This document shows, piece by piece, positions 48,853 to 60,492 of a stretch of 64,000 nt of DNA. The notes below the pieces were generated by a model. That model was not told the DNA's origin, did not search any database, and worked only from the letters and a program-made list of their open reading frames with translations. The first letter of the stretch is position 1. Every line of letters begins with the position of its first letter. The stretch is taken from assembly GCA_963691655.1 (NCBI GenBank), contig OY829326.1:71417235-71481234 (forward strand), read 5' to 3'. The position numbers were made by a program, and so were the translations under genes. The stretch comes from Toxonevra muliebris (Eukaryota; Arthropoda; Insecta; Diptera; Pallopteridae).

Positions 48853-51723
48853 TTAGTACTCAACTTGACAAATCTTGAGGCTCCTTATAAGCATCGGTTC
48901 AGTCCACACCTGTTGGCGTTTCATTAATATATCGATTGCGGGAAGGTAAAATTTTTCCGTTAGATTACATCCTATAGAGATAACTTTCAATTTTTTACAT
49001 TCACACAGCAACTCCAACAATTCACTTTCCGAAACTTTTGTACACATAATACCCAAGTTGATTTCCTCCAAGTTCTTGAACGTTTTAAATTGTTGTATCA
49101 AAAAATTTTCATCATCATAATAAAAAAACTTCAATTTCTTCAATTTGTTCAGTTTCACTATGCTGTTGGCACAACTCCTTGATGGTTTAATAGATGTCAA
49201 ATATAAATTTTCGAGTTGCTTAGACGTAGCTAACAAATTATTCAGAATACCATCCAATGTATTATGATTATCTACACTGTCAATCGTAAGAGTTTTAAGT
49301 TTAGGCAGTTGTGCTATCCATGAATACTCAACATCTTTGATGAATGTCAGTTTGAGACATACCAACTCCCTGCAGTACTACCGATTTCTTGGAATGCATT
49401 ATTATCAAGTTTGCGGCAAAAAATTAATTCTAAAACTTTAAGTTTTTCGAGTGATTTGTAAATATTAACGAAATATGCAGATTCAATACCATAACAGGCT
49501 CGTAGGGCAAGTTTTTTAAGATTTTTTAATTCACACAAATGGTTTCCTGTAAATATTTAATTTAATAATAATTTAATATTCATGTAGCAAATATTTTACA
49601 ATTAAGTTTTATAGAACCGTTAAAGTGCTGTTTATCAGGTTTAATGAAACGTCCTATTTGTCGAAGTGACTAAGTCGCAACAGTGTATAAAGAGCAGGCA
49701 AATCGGTTCCTTTAGGAATACGCCATGATTCCTCATCACTGATCTTTGTGATGGTTCAACATTCTATATGTGTCTAATATTTGAAAGCGTAGCCGAGAAT
49801 TACCAGGTTTTTGTTTTCAAGTATTTTCTACTACTACTTACTACTACTATTATGGCACAACAGTCCTTGGAGGGCCAAGGCCGAGATTTTCGCATCCATT
49901 CATGTTGTGTGAGTTATATTTATACACGAATGGAGGGGTCCTACCAAGTCCGAACGGCGAAGTGAAAAGCTTTTCATATGAATTTTTACTCTTGGAGGTT
50001 TGCCATTGCCAGCCAAAAGGTGGTGCTGTGTAGAAAGATTTTTATTTTCTGTTTTTGATTTTAGAGCGTGTCGAGATATGAACCCGGACACCTCTGCGTA
50101 GCAGTCCAACACACTAACTACTAGGCTACGGCGACCACTTTTTCGCTGAACAGAAATGAGGAATGAAACATGGAACATACTTCGTTGCGCCGAGTACATT
50201 GAGCAAAATGAAGATTGGAAAGTTTTCAAACTATGAAATGTGGAGAAATATTCATAAGAATAGCGAGAATAAGATAGGAACAATAGAAATAGAAAGGATA
50301 ATAGAAAGTTAAGAAACGATTTTAGTTCCTGTGGCCAGTTTATTTAGTCTGATAGATTAAGGCAAAATAAACACTTTTTCATAAAAAAAAATAACCTTCT
50401 TTCCCAGTTTACGAGAAATCGGGTGCGAAAGTCCGAAGCGGACGGTGACAGAAGGTGAATATGACTCGCGAGGCCTAGAAATCAAAGAAAACATAAGAAA
50501 TTATCCAACTTGGGATGCAATAAAGAATGTGTGATGTAGAACGCGACAACAACAAATAATCGTCTCACAAGAAAATTTTATAAGATAAGATGGTTTTTTT
50601 ATACAAGGTAAAGCAGTTAGTTAGACGACCTCGATAGCCTATTGGATAGTGCACTAGACTTTCATCTGGGAGGTTCGGGTTCGATTCCCGTCTTCGTCTG
50701 GTGGTTAATTTTCATAACTTTCTTATATTCACTATCAATATGAAGTGTATGAGAATTATAAGATAGTGTACAAGTACACACATTGGTTGGTAATGGCAAA
50801 ACCACCAAGCCGATAAAAAATTGCCACACCGCCGTTCGGAATCGGCGTTAAACTGTAGGTCCAACTATGTGGTATCACAATGGGCCGTTCAGGCCTAAGT
50901 GTGTCTCTCGACAGCCACTCCAACCTAACCTAACCTAAAGCAGTTAGTTCTGCATTCTTAACTCGAAATGATTTTGACCGATATCTCGTAAACTGGGAGA
51001 GATATCGACTTTTTTCTTTTGTGTTTATTTTGCCTTAATCTAACAAAATATATTGTAACATCAGGGACCACAGGTGACTTTGTCCCCGATATCTTGTAAA
51101 CCAGGAAGTGGAAGATATTATTTTTTTACATTTTAAACATACCCGTAAGGTCGTGATTTCTGGTTAAAATGAGAGATTCTAATGCTGGCAATTCCTTAAT
51201 TTCCAAAATATCTGTGTCTTCAAGCCGACACTCATATAGCCACAAGTTTTTTAAGTTTTCCATTATATGTTGTAAACTTAGCACCAATTCTCTATTTTTA
51301 TTAATAGCAATATTCTGTATTGACGGTAAACGGAGATTATCAGGAATATTCACTTCAGGACCACAATATAACGATTTTACTCGACGTTTATATTCTTCAT
51401 TCCAATTTAAGTTAGAGTTATTAATTTTATCTAACGACAAATGAAGATGATTCCTATAAATATCAGAAAAACGTGTACAAACTCTGCCGAATTGTATTTG
51501 GTCATGTCTTGGAAGTTCTAATAGAATAAGATCTAGACAATCGTCGACCAGTTTAAGTATTGGAGCTTCTTCGGTGAAGTACTCAATTCCATCAGGAAAG
51601 TGCTCAACTTCCTCAGTAAAGTGCTCAACTTCATCAGTAAAGTGCGCAGCTTCATCGGGAAATTGCTCAGCTTCATCGGGAACGTGATCCACTTCATTTT
51701 GGAAATGCTTAAGTTTGATTAAA
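48853..51723 (-). CDS. F-box/LRR 3' cassette 2 (two exons, frameshifted)
   Basis: Exon A, 51143-51723: an acidic seven-residue repeat (NEVDHVPDEAEQFPDEAAHF...), then an F-box (LKLVDDCLDLILLELPRHDQIQFGRVCTRFSDIYRNHL) and the first LRR part, ending LTG at a GTATGT donor. Exon B, 48853-49546, after an ATTTACAG acceptor: LRRs (NLKKLALRACYGIESAYFV, LEKLKVLELIFCRKLDNNAF...), stopping after KICQVEY. It aligns along its length with cassette 1. Exon B lacks one base near 49376 (GGTAGTACTGC where a codon for Tyr is expected), shifting frame after NNAFQEIGS. With one more base its length would be in phase to the stop. There is no ATG in exon A before the F-box, and its first-base phase fits the donor at 54771, so it is probably an alternative 3' end of the upstream exons. 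Otherwise it is a decaying duplicate. F-box proteins link substrates to SCF ubiquitin ligases through Skp1; the target here is unknown. Confidence 0.7.
49829..50138 (-). mobile_element. SINE-B copy inside the cassette 2 intron
   Basis: On the minus strand it begins GTGGTCGCCGTAGCCTAGTA at 50138, continues with the B box GGGTTCATATCTCG, then the same body as the copy at 17706-18854 (GGCAATGGCAAACCTCC, AAGCTTTTCACTTCGCCGTT, ATTCGTGTATAAATATAACT), and ends in a (TAG)n tail at about 49829-49852. It lies in the same orientation as the host locus, within the intron between the two cassette 2 exons. No clear target duplication. Confidence 0.85.
50623..50935 (+). mobile_element. SINE-A copy with 14-bp target duplication
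   Basis: The tRNA-Glu-like head (AGACGACCTCGATAG..., B box GGTTCGATTCCCG) is followed by a body with TGGTAATGGCAAAACCACCA and GCCGTTCGGAATCGGCG, and a CCAACCTAACCTAACC tail. TAAAGCAGTTAGTT is exactly duplicated at 50609-50622 and 50936-50949. A perfect duplication indicates a recent insertion. It is in the cassette 2 intron, opposite in orientation to the gene. Confidence 0.92.
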
Positions 51724-51860
51724 CTTTTATGAACGATAAGTTTAACAGATTCCTCTCTTTCATATAAATTGGCACTGTATGAAAAAGTTAAGTTGACACA
51801 ATAATTCGCTTTCAGAAGATGTTGTCCTTCAATTAAGGGATATATTAATTCCAAATATAT

Positions 51861-54800
51861 TTAGTCAACAAACCTTAGAACTGATTTGGCAGCAAGATAT
51901 TCGGGGTCCTGAAATAAAATGCATATAAATAATTTGCATATTCCAGCTAAGAGAGAAAATATTAACAAAATGTTACCTCCAAAATTGACGGATCAATGGC
52001 TGAGTTGTAGGCTGAGAACACAACCATATTTTTCCGGGGCTTCAATAAATTTATCATTTTTAAAATAGTACAAGCATTAATACTTTTGTTAGGACTCTTC
52101 ACTGTTATACAGTTTAATTTCGTACAAAATTCCAATAACTTCAATAAATCGTTTTCAGTGATTATTCCACAGATATCAATATACTCCAAATTACTTAATA
52201 AACAAAGTAAATTAAATGAAGAATTATATAGTAACTTATTCAATATACGTCGACTGGAAAAAATAAGACGCTTTAACTGTGTCAGATGCGCTATTTCTGA
52301 AGTTATTTGTTTTCTCACGACGCGATCAAACTCTTCAAAATTCAACCACCGCACTTCAAAGGACTCCAAAGTATTCCTTTTAACTAGTTCATGTGTGAAA
52401 CGTATAAATTGTGGTGCAAGCGAATTTTCGTTTATGTAAACTTTAAGTTTTTTGAGCCTAAGCCTGGCTAAGCCTACATATTTTATCTCCGGATCGCATG
52501 TTATACTGAGATCTTCCAAATTTTCACAATGTGCGATCATTGCATTGAACGCATTATTTGAAAGTAAATCGCAACCCACTACATTCAATGCTTTAAGGTT
52601 ACGGAGGCACTTAAAAATGTCAACGAAATTAAACGCGTTTACACTTTTACATCCAGCGAGACCTAGTTCCGTTATAGTTTGCAGATTAGATAAGTTTGCT
52701 CCTATATAAAAAGTAAAAGCAGAATTAAGTTTTCTAAAGTATTAAAACAAAAAATAAACATTAAAAATAATGAAAAAATCTAGATGTGACTTTAATGGAT
52801 AGTGCACGCAATACTTTATTTATAGAGTGACCAAAACTGGCTTCGGTGAACCGGATATCCGTTTAAAAATTAAATGTAACCGAATCGGTTTCTTAAAAAA
52901 CTTTGCTGTTCAGAAACTGATTATTCGAGATAATCGAATAATTAAAATCTAATTTTTTCAGTACAATACATAACACGGTGCGACAGTAAAATACCTGGGA
53001 AGTTATACTATTTTTCTTGTAGGTCTTGTCGAGTAAAACAAGAGTCTGTATGGGAAATTTGCCAAACACCCCGAAAATCTTGATTTACCGTTAAAAAAAA
53101 CCGGTTTTGCGTACCTTTGCACTTATAAGCTTGTAACTTAGTGGATTATCAACAGATTTTCAGTTTCTTACTTGATTTAGGTTGACAACCTCGATAGTCT
53201 AGTGGGTAGTGCACTAAACTTTCACCTGGGAGGTTCAGGTTCGATTCCCGTCTTCGTCTGGAGGTTAATTTTCATAACTTTCTAAGAAATAGATAGTGTA
53301 CAAGTACACACCTTGGTTGGTAATGGCAAAACTACCAAGTCGAAATTGCCACACCGCCGTTCGGAATCGGCGTTAAATTGTAGGTCCAACTATGTGGTAC
53401 CACAATGTGTCGTCCAGGCCTAAGTGTTTCTCTCGACAGCCACTCCAACTTAACCTACTTGTTTTTAGAAGAAAAAAACTTATCCCTTTCAATTGATATA
53501 TATTTGACTGAAGAAAACTTGAGAAATTTTTGAGTATTTGTCCAGCAAACACAATTTTTTTCACTTTTTTCGCCTTTTCTCAACTTTGGCGATGCTTCTA
53601 CACACCATTTTATGAAGAAACCATGCTACTTGTGAATTTAATAAAAAAATATGTTTAATATCGAATACAACGCGTATTTGTTTTTAAAAATCGGTAAGTA
53701 ATTGACTGAAGTGACCAAAAATATTCTGAAATCATATTTGTTTTATTTTTTCCTTCGAAGCGCTTGTCAATTGTAGCGATTCTTGGTGAAAATGTTCATC
53801 GTTGAACTGGGCTAGGTTATCTGAGAAGAAGTCCAAATGCGAATGCAGGAAATGAATTTTTATATTTCTTTTGTACTCACATACTAAGTAAATAAATAAA
53901 TGAAACAGGAAAATAAATATCAGTTAAAATTGTATACGCAATTAAACACTGATGTCTACACATCGTCGATCGCGAGGGTCGTCACTCATTTTTTTTTGTC
54001 ACATAGTGTTATAGGAATAAAAATTATAAATAATATCACAATAAGTAATTAAAGGATACCTACCAGTAAGTTCAGGGTTATAACTGACATCAAGTACTTC
54101 CAATTTAGGGAATTGTTCCATAAGAGATATATGACTATTATTCAATCTGCATCCTACAAATTTCAGCGTCTTTATATATTTTAAATCTTTTAGTAGTTGA
54201 AGCCGAATTACAGGTTTATTTGTGATACATATTTTCTCTACTTTGATCAAATTCAAACCCTCGATCTGATCAATAATGGCATCATTTGTAATAAGTCTTT
54301 CAATATAATTTTCACATAATTCTGAATGGTTTATCTGGTTCAATAAGTTTACATCTTTCAGGATGAAATCCAAATGATCCTGAAAAATTTTACGAAAGCG
54401 TTTACATGTGGTAGCAAAATTATCCATGTCATGTGGAAGAAGTTGTTTAAAAATCATTCCCAAGATGATATCACTGAGTATTAGTATTTGTGCATCTTTC
54501 TGAGGATTGCTCAAGCGTTTCAATAAATGTCGGCTTTTCAGTACTCTATTGGAAAAAAAACAATTTACAAGAATGACAATTAACTAAATTTGATTTATAA
54601 AAATTTTTTTTGCTATTGGTTTCAATGACAAAATTAATATAATAAAAAACTTCCTAATCTTAAATTTTTTTTGATTTTTTTATCTATCTAGGTAAATTTA
54701 CTTTATCAAAGTTGATAAGAACTGACAATAAGATGTAAATTATTTGTTAAAGTAAGAAGTAATTACTTACTCAATGTCGATTTGATTACAGAACTCAATC

Positions 54801-56024
54801 CAAAATTTGCAGTCATATTGGAGTCCAACAATTTTCTTAATAACATCGAATTGTGAAAAATGCTTTTCAATCCGCCATTTTGCGATCTGTAAGTATATAT
54901 ATATTTAAGTATAACTTTCATTACTGTCGTTACAAAATGCATCTTTTATTGAACGATTTTTTTTAACTTACCATTTCTCCGTCTGAAGTAAAGACACTAA
55001 TTGTTGTGCATGATTTATCATCATCTAAATGAAACAGAAAACGAAATAAAATGTTGGTAATCATTTTTGAGGAGACTATGAAAATTAAATCTTGACCTTA
55101 ATTTTCAAAGTCATGACTTAAGTTCATGTTTAATTTGTTATTTGAATTATATATAAACAGGCTTAGTGAACAAATGTAGTCAAAACAACAACAATGTATA
55201 TAGAGACGGCCGTTTCGGAATCAGTCACAATTCCTCATCAGTGATCTTAAGGATAGTTCTTAGTCTTTCAATAATTCTATTAGTAGCTTATTTAGGATGC
55301 AGTAGTATGCAACTTGGATAAAGTAATAGTTTTATTTATGTTTTTCTGTTTATGTTTGAGTAAATAAATAATTTGTTGTTATATGAACAAATTTACCATT
55401 AGTTTTTATAAGGTTAGAGGAATTGCCAAAGTTTGATTTCGGCTCCGGCCAAAAATTCTCTGTCGGTAGACACTATTATAAATTCTCGAACGTGCCCAAG
55501 AAATTAATGTAATTTGTATCGGTCACGAATATATTTTCCACACCCTGGTGGAAACGTGTTAACTCACGTGGTTTTTAAAAATCTATGCATATTGGGAATT
55601 CGAATATATTTACCTTTCAGCTGCTCCATTTTTCGTAACTTCAGGGGCTGATTTTGTTCACTTGATGCCTCTTCATAATCGGTAAATGAAAATGTATATT
55701 TTTAATAGTTTTTAATGGAATATACCACCAAAAAAGAGAGAAATCATGTGAGAAAATGGTTCTTACCTCTAAAGCGTTTTAACTGATTTCGCTTACTACA
55801 GCTTGGCTTATCATCATCTTACAGAATTTAAAGAAATTAAGAAATCATTTGAAATTGAATTAAAGTATTTACCATTCAGCTGCTCCATTATGGGATCGTA
55901 ATTTTCTTTTCTGAAACCATAAATATTGTTTTAAACCAAATATTGCTCATTTATAAATATGTTATAATAATATGTAAGAAATATTGAAAATTACTGATGT
56001 TTTAACGATTGTGGCTGATCGCTT
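51861..56024 (-). CDS. F-box and leucine-rich-repeat protein, nine exons
   Basis: Exons on the minus strand: 55995-56024, 55873-55910, 55767-55817, 55614-55670, 54972-55024, 54771-54886, 54064-54545, 51977-52701, 51861-51908. All eight introns have GT and AG ends, and every junction keeps frame. The first ATG in frame is at 55888 (MEQLN), giving 515 residues; exon 1 is open, so the true start may lie further upstream. The small exons encode acidic/basic linker (DDDKPSCSKRNQ, EASSEQNQPLKLRK). Exon 6 gives IAKWRIEKHFSQFDVIKKIVG, exon 7 the F-box (ILSDIILGMIFKQLLPHDMDNFATTCKRFRKIF) and first LRRs, exon 8 further LRRs (LQTITELGLAGCKSVNAFNFV...), exon 9 ends SVLRFVD. By family it would be a substrate receptor of an SCF E3 ligase; its substrate is unknown. 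Intron 7 carries a SINE (53181-53455). Without the last splice, the protein would end at 51962 (EVTFC). No specific gene name is recognised. Confidence 0.8.
53181..53455 (+). mobile_element. SINE-A copy in intron 7 of the F-box gene
   Basis: It has the same head, body and tail as the copy at 50623 with scattered changes and small deletions. TACTTGATTTAG (53169-53180) and TACTTGTTTTTAG (53456-53468) are an imperfect target duplication. It is therefore older than the 50623 copy. Confidence 0.88.
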
Positions 56025-57100
56025 CTGGAAAAAATTGCTTCGCGGTGACCATAATAGTTCCACTTTGTTTCATCCAAAATTAAAAAATTAAACTAATTTC
56101 TTTTGAATATTGAATAATTAAGTGATGTTCAATCAAAGTTTTAAAAGATAATAAAAATTTTAAATCCAAAAGGGTGACGAAATTAATTATTCGTGTGTGT
56201 CAAAAATTTAAGAGACCTGCACCAAAAACCGACGATATTTTCCTTTAGTTTAAATTAAAAAGCCTCGAAGCAGTACTCTAAATAACAAAATGTATTTTGC
56301 TACTCCTGTAAAATTTAAAAAATGCGTGTTAGGGCCCTAGCAAATTAAATTTATTCTTTCAGTTAAAACAAAAGTAGTAATTTTGAAAAAACATATTGTA
56401 TAAATTTTCAGTTACTAATTCTTAGGCAAGCCCGGCTTTTGGGCTTATGTGATTCTTATTTGGTTTCTTAATGGACAATAGCACTATAGTTTGAAAAATC
56501 GTAAACCCTACAGTTTTTTTAAAAATCGAGATTTCATTTGTTTGTTAAAATTTAATGAAAAAGACTACAAAATTTGAATTTTTTAGTAAATCTCTTTACC
56601 GAGTTATAGTGATCAATTTATTAAATGATACATATTCCAATATTTAAAATATTTAGGAAACCTTACAATATTTTTAAATTTAATATAATAAAAAATATTA
56701 TGTTTATTTAATTTAAAAATTAATTTCTTATTTAAGCATAAGATCCGACGACAAAGGTAGATCGCGCATAAGATCTATATTAGTATCTTCTCGTCTAGTT
56801 TTTCTAGTAATTGCCAATCGATTTCAATCGAACAAAATCGCAATAATAACTTGAATACTTAGGATCACTTAAATAAATAAGATAATTACAAATTTTGCAA
56901 AGGAAAGAAACAAAATGTCAGCCGACGTGTGTTAGTATTAAAACATGAAAAAGAAGAAGAATCGAAAAAAGAGGAAAAGTTATAATTTTTTCCAAATAAT
57001 AGCTGCGTTTTTTTGCCACTTGCTTCTCATTATGTATAACTAGCAGCGATATTTGTATGGGAAAACAACAACAAAGCCGCAGAAATAATAAGTATAATTA
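56025..57100. other. Upstream region of the F-box locus
   Basis: The promoter and any 5' untranslated exon of the minus-strand gene should lie here or further right, but I could not place them. ATGTCAGCCGA (56914) and ATGTCTGCCGG (57521) on the plus strand sit in similar AAAGAAA..GAAA contexts and each opens only a very short frame. Confidence 0.35.
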
Positions 57101-57108
57101 TAGCTTAA

Positions 57109-57419
57109 CACGTTCGCGGACACTCAAAATTGTATCGAGGTGCAAAAAGAGACACATGGCGGCTCTCTTAAAGTAATCGTAACATTTAAATTTTTTTCCC
57201 CCACGTTCCCAAGTTCTAACAATATGACATTTTATTAGTTATATACACTGAATACTAAAGAATTTACTTCGATATATAGCGCACATTTGTTGTGGATTAT
57301 GTGGACGCTATATAGAATTGAATGCCGAAATTTATATTATAGATTTGAATGCTATAGCATTCACGTCATATTGTGACAGCATGAAAATGAATGCTATAGC
57401 ATTCACGTCCGCGAACGTG
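57109..57419. mobile_element. piggyBac-type MITE with TTAA duplication
   Basis: CACGTTCGCGGAC at 57109 is mirrored exactly at the right end (57407-57419). TTAA flanks both (57105-57108 and 57420-57423), the strict piggyBac target. Inside the right half the 16-base palindrome GAATGCTATAGCATTC plus ACGTC occurs twice (about 57349 and 57389). Length 311 bp, noncoding. Confidence 0.87.
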
Positions 57420-57424
57420 TTAAC

Positions 57425-58990
57425 AAGTAGTTTAACTACATCAAATTCTATTGTAAACTGCCAATAGTGAAAGAATAAACACGGCAATTTAGAAAAAAAC
57501 AAAAAAAGAAAAGATTCGAAATGTCTGCCGGTGAAAATAAGTTAAAATCATCATCAAATATTCTTATAAAGAGGAAAAACTAAAAACAATGACAACGATT
57601 AACCGCAATGACTGAGATCCATTAAAATGTCTCACCTCTAGAAATTTCATTGTGGATAACAAATAACGAAGAAGAGACTTAACAACTTGGTCGTTTTATT
57701 CGCACATGTTAAAAAAGCTGGCGAATAAAACGCAGCTAACATAAGGTTAATTTTAACAATTTCTGAAAAAATAAATTTAGAAACTACAGAAAATGGCGAA
57801 TTGGAGAATTTTTTTCACATAAAAATATTTTAATTTTGTCTACTCCCAAAATGTTATGTTTTAAAATTGATGGAAAATTATTAATACTTAATTATTAAAC
57901 TGTATTATCTAACCATTTTAAAATGCGAATAAGTTAACCTTACTTGTTTTTAGTTAAAAATGTATTTTCGACGAATTTTCTTTTGAAGCACTAACAAAAA
58001 TTAATACCAGATTTGAATATTGCAGTATAAAAACCAGCCAGTTTGAGATGCTGAATCGAGAGAAAAAATTACTTTTGAACAACAGTTGTTATGGTTCTTC
58101 TTAGTAGGACTTTTAACTTTAAAATGGTACCAATATTGCTAACTTTGGCGTTACTCATTTTTACTATTTTTGCAGCACTGTGCGCCTGCATAATAGAGAT
58201 AGGTTGTGTTTACTTTATTAGAGAATAATATAAATAAGTATGCTTATAATCGAGCGGTTGCTGTACATAATTTTCAACTTTAATATTATTTTATAGAAAA
58301 ACTAATTGCAAACATGAAAAAAGCACAAATATATACTATAAATGGAATAAAATTGCTTAAACTGTTTCAGTTAATATTTCCATTAAAAGCAACTAATCGG
58401 TAAGGCCCCAGTAATTGGGGTTATTTTTTTGCGGAAAAAATCTCTATGAAAAACATATATCAAAAGAGAACCAAACAACTCGTTGGTGTTTGTTTTAATA
58501 TTTGTGTATGCAGATAATTCTGAGAAATGCCGTTACTCATGTCTTCTCTCCCTCTCTCTCATTTATTATTTACTCCCGCTTAAGCAATGATTTTTACAAC
58601 GATGAATGCAATGCTTTGTTCAAAGAGCGAATTTTAAAAAACTTCCGACGCTAATATTTTGGAATTGGATTAACCGATTTTAAGTCTGATAACTTTTGGC
58701 TAACCTCCTCGTCAACCTCTTCAAATTGATATATAATATGATAGTGTGGCACTTCTGGAATAAGGATGTAGTTACACTATTTGTGTGGATGTAGTTATAC
58801 ACCTTTGTGGTGTACTATTTTGTGATAATTCTTTGCTGGTATGTTTTATTTTTTTCACTGCAAACACTTTTTAAGTTTGCTGTTTTATTTGGTATTCACT
58901 TATCGCGTCAGTCCACTACAACGTTTAAAAATAGACTGAAGTGAATTCCGTTTTATTTCACAACAAGCAATCAGTGATAGCATATTTGGT
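57425..58990. other. Noncoding stretch
   Basis: AT-rich. No exon, repeat or RNA gene could be supported. Confidence 0.45.
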
Positions 58991-59002
58991 GCTCTTTACA
59001 GC

Positions 59003-59666
59003 CACGGTTGCCACTTACTTATTTTATTTTGTATCAATATTTACAAAAAAATGTACCAAATAGGAAAAAATGTACTAATTTTTTTATGTACAATAAATAA
59101 CTTTATTAAAAACTTTTTGTCAGTTTATTATATAAAATACTGTTCATTAATTTAAACAAAATAGGAATAAGAAAACATAAACAAAACAATAAATAATAAC
59201 ACTTTAAGGCAGTCGGCTGGGGAACTGATGGAACCAAGTTTTTCTGAAAGTTTGGGTCGTACATAGAAATGTAATTTCTCAGTTTGTCGCAGTTTGTTCC
59301 CAGGTTGTCGATTTTAAGCGGTTTTTTTTTTTCATTTTGATGTTATCGTAAGCGCCACCCAGCGTTAGTGTACGGTAAAAGTAAATTTCAGATTCAGATT
59401 CTTTGTACCTGAAATCATTCATTTTTATAGTAAAAATATTTGTATTTAAATGAAATTTTTAAAATGCTCCTGCGTGAGCTTTGTCTATGGTCACAACTTC
59501 AAAATTAAAAAAAAAATCCTTTTTCAACAAAAAGTATTTTGAAAATATGTTTATTATTCTTAATTACTATAAAAGCTAACTTTGCCTACAGAAAATGTTC
59601 CAAGCCCAGAAAAATGTAAAAAAAATTTACCGAATTTGGTAGAATTGTACCAAAGTGGCAACGGCG
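59003..59666. mobile_element. Non-autonomous hAT-type element with 8-bp duplication
   Basis: Ends CACGGTTGCCACTT (left) and, inverted, CGCCGTTGCCACTT (right). TTTACAGC is exactly duplicated at 58995-59002 and 59667-59674. TGTACCAAA-type strings recur just inside both ends. The 8-bp duplication supports hAT. No transposase frame in 664 bp. Confidence 0.82.
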
Positions 59667-60043
59667 TTTACAGCTGCAGATTGTAATCATCACTGATGTA
59701 ATTTTAGCCATTTTACCGCTAGATTTGGTGGTTTTTTGATAAATTTAGCAAGGAACATTTGAGATTCCCACTGGTGGGAATTTTGACGGTTTTTTTTTAA
59801 ATATCATACCTGAGCGTCCCTCAGCGCGCGTGAAGTAGGTGCGTTCGAGACTCTCTAGTTCGACTATGGAAAAATTCTTTTGCACACATATTCTACGAAT
59901 ATTTTTCTTTTCATTTTTTGTAAAAAAGAAAATGGGATAGAAATAAAAGTTTTTGGGAAAATGTGTCAGATCTAGCACAATTGTGTAAAAGTCCCAGAGA
60001 GGATGAAACATAGCTATTCATAAAAACTTTTGGGAAAATGCGC

Positions 60044-60290
60044 GTGGCACCTTTCATATCTCAAGCATTATTTATAGCGCAACACCGAAATTTGGTAAAA
60101 GAACATGAATTAATAATGCATTGCTACAGCAAAAATATGGGTACGGTTGACATAGGGAGTGTGGCACCTTCAACATAACCTAAATTTTCATTACGGGATA
60201 TCTTGGGAGCTATTTATGGTGCGGTATTAAGATTTAGTATGGAAGCCTTCTTTGCCAGTTTCAGTTTGTTGGATTAATGGATATGGCACC
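60044..60290. repeat. Divergent tandem units of about 118 bp
   Basis: TGGCACC(T/C)T recurs at about 60045, 60161 and 60283. Between these, similar strings follow: ATATCT(C/T), GC(T)ATTTAT(A/G)G(C/T)GC, GAT/CGAAATTT, GTAAAAG/TATGGAAG. Similarity is weak, so this is an old duplication rather than an active satellite. Confidence 0.35.
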
Positions 60291-60492
60291 CTACTATTTT
60301 CTACTACTTTCTCTACTACTATTTTTGACTGTTTTTTACTATTATTATTATTACTGTTTTCTACTCCTTTTTTACTACTATGTTTTACTATTTTCCTATT
60401 ACTTTTTCAGCTGCTTTTTTATAACAATTTATAATACTATTTTCTATTCCTTTTACTACTACCTCTTCCACTACTATTTCTACTCCTATGTC
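60288..60492. repeat. Degenerate (CTA)n/(T)n simple repeat
   Basis: CTACTACT and TTTTTACTATT units repeat for about 200 bp. The Tyr/Leu/Phe-rich frames here are products of the repeat. It could be the expanded tail of a lost SINE-B, since that family ends in (TAG)n, but no body is visible. Confidence 0.6.

Noticed and set aside
49680..55260. Similar strings ATTCCTCATCA(C/G)TGATCTT near 49728 and 55231 as a gene-duplication footprint
   Set aside because: About 55 bp are loosely similar, but the two positions are not equivalent in the two cassettes (an intron between cassette 2 exons versus a 5' intron). A short dispersed repeat is as likely.
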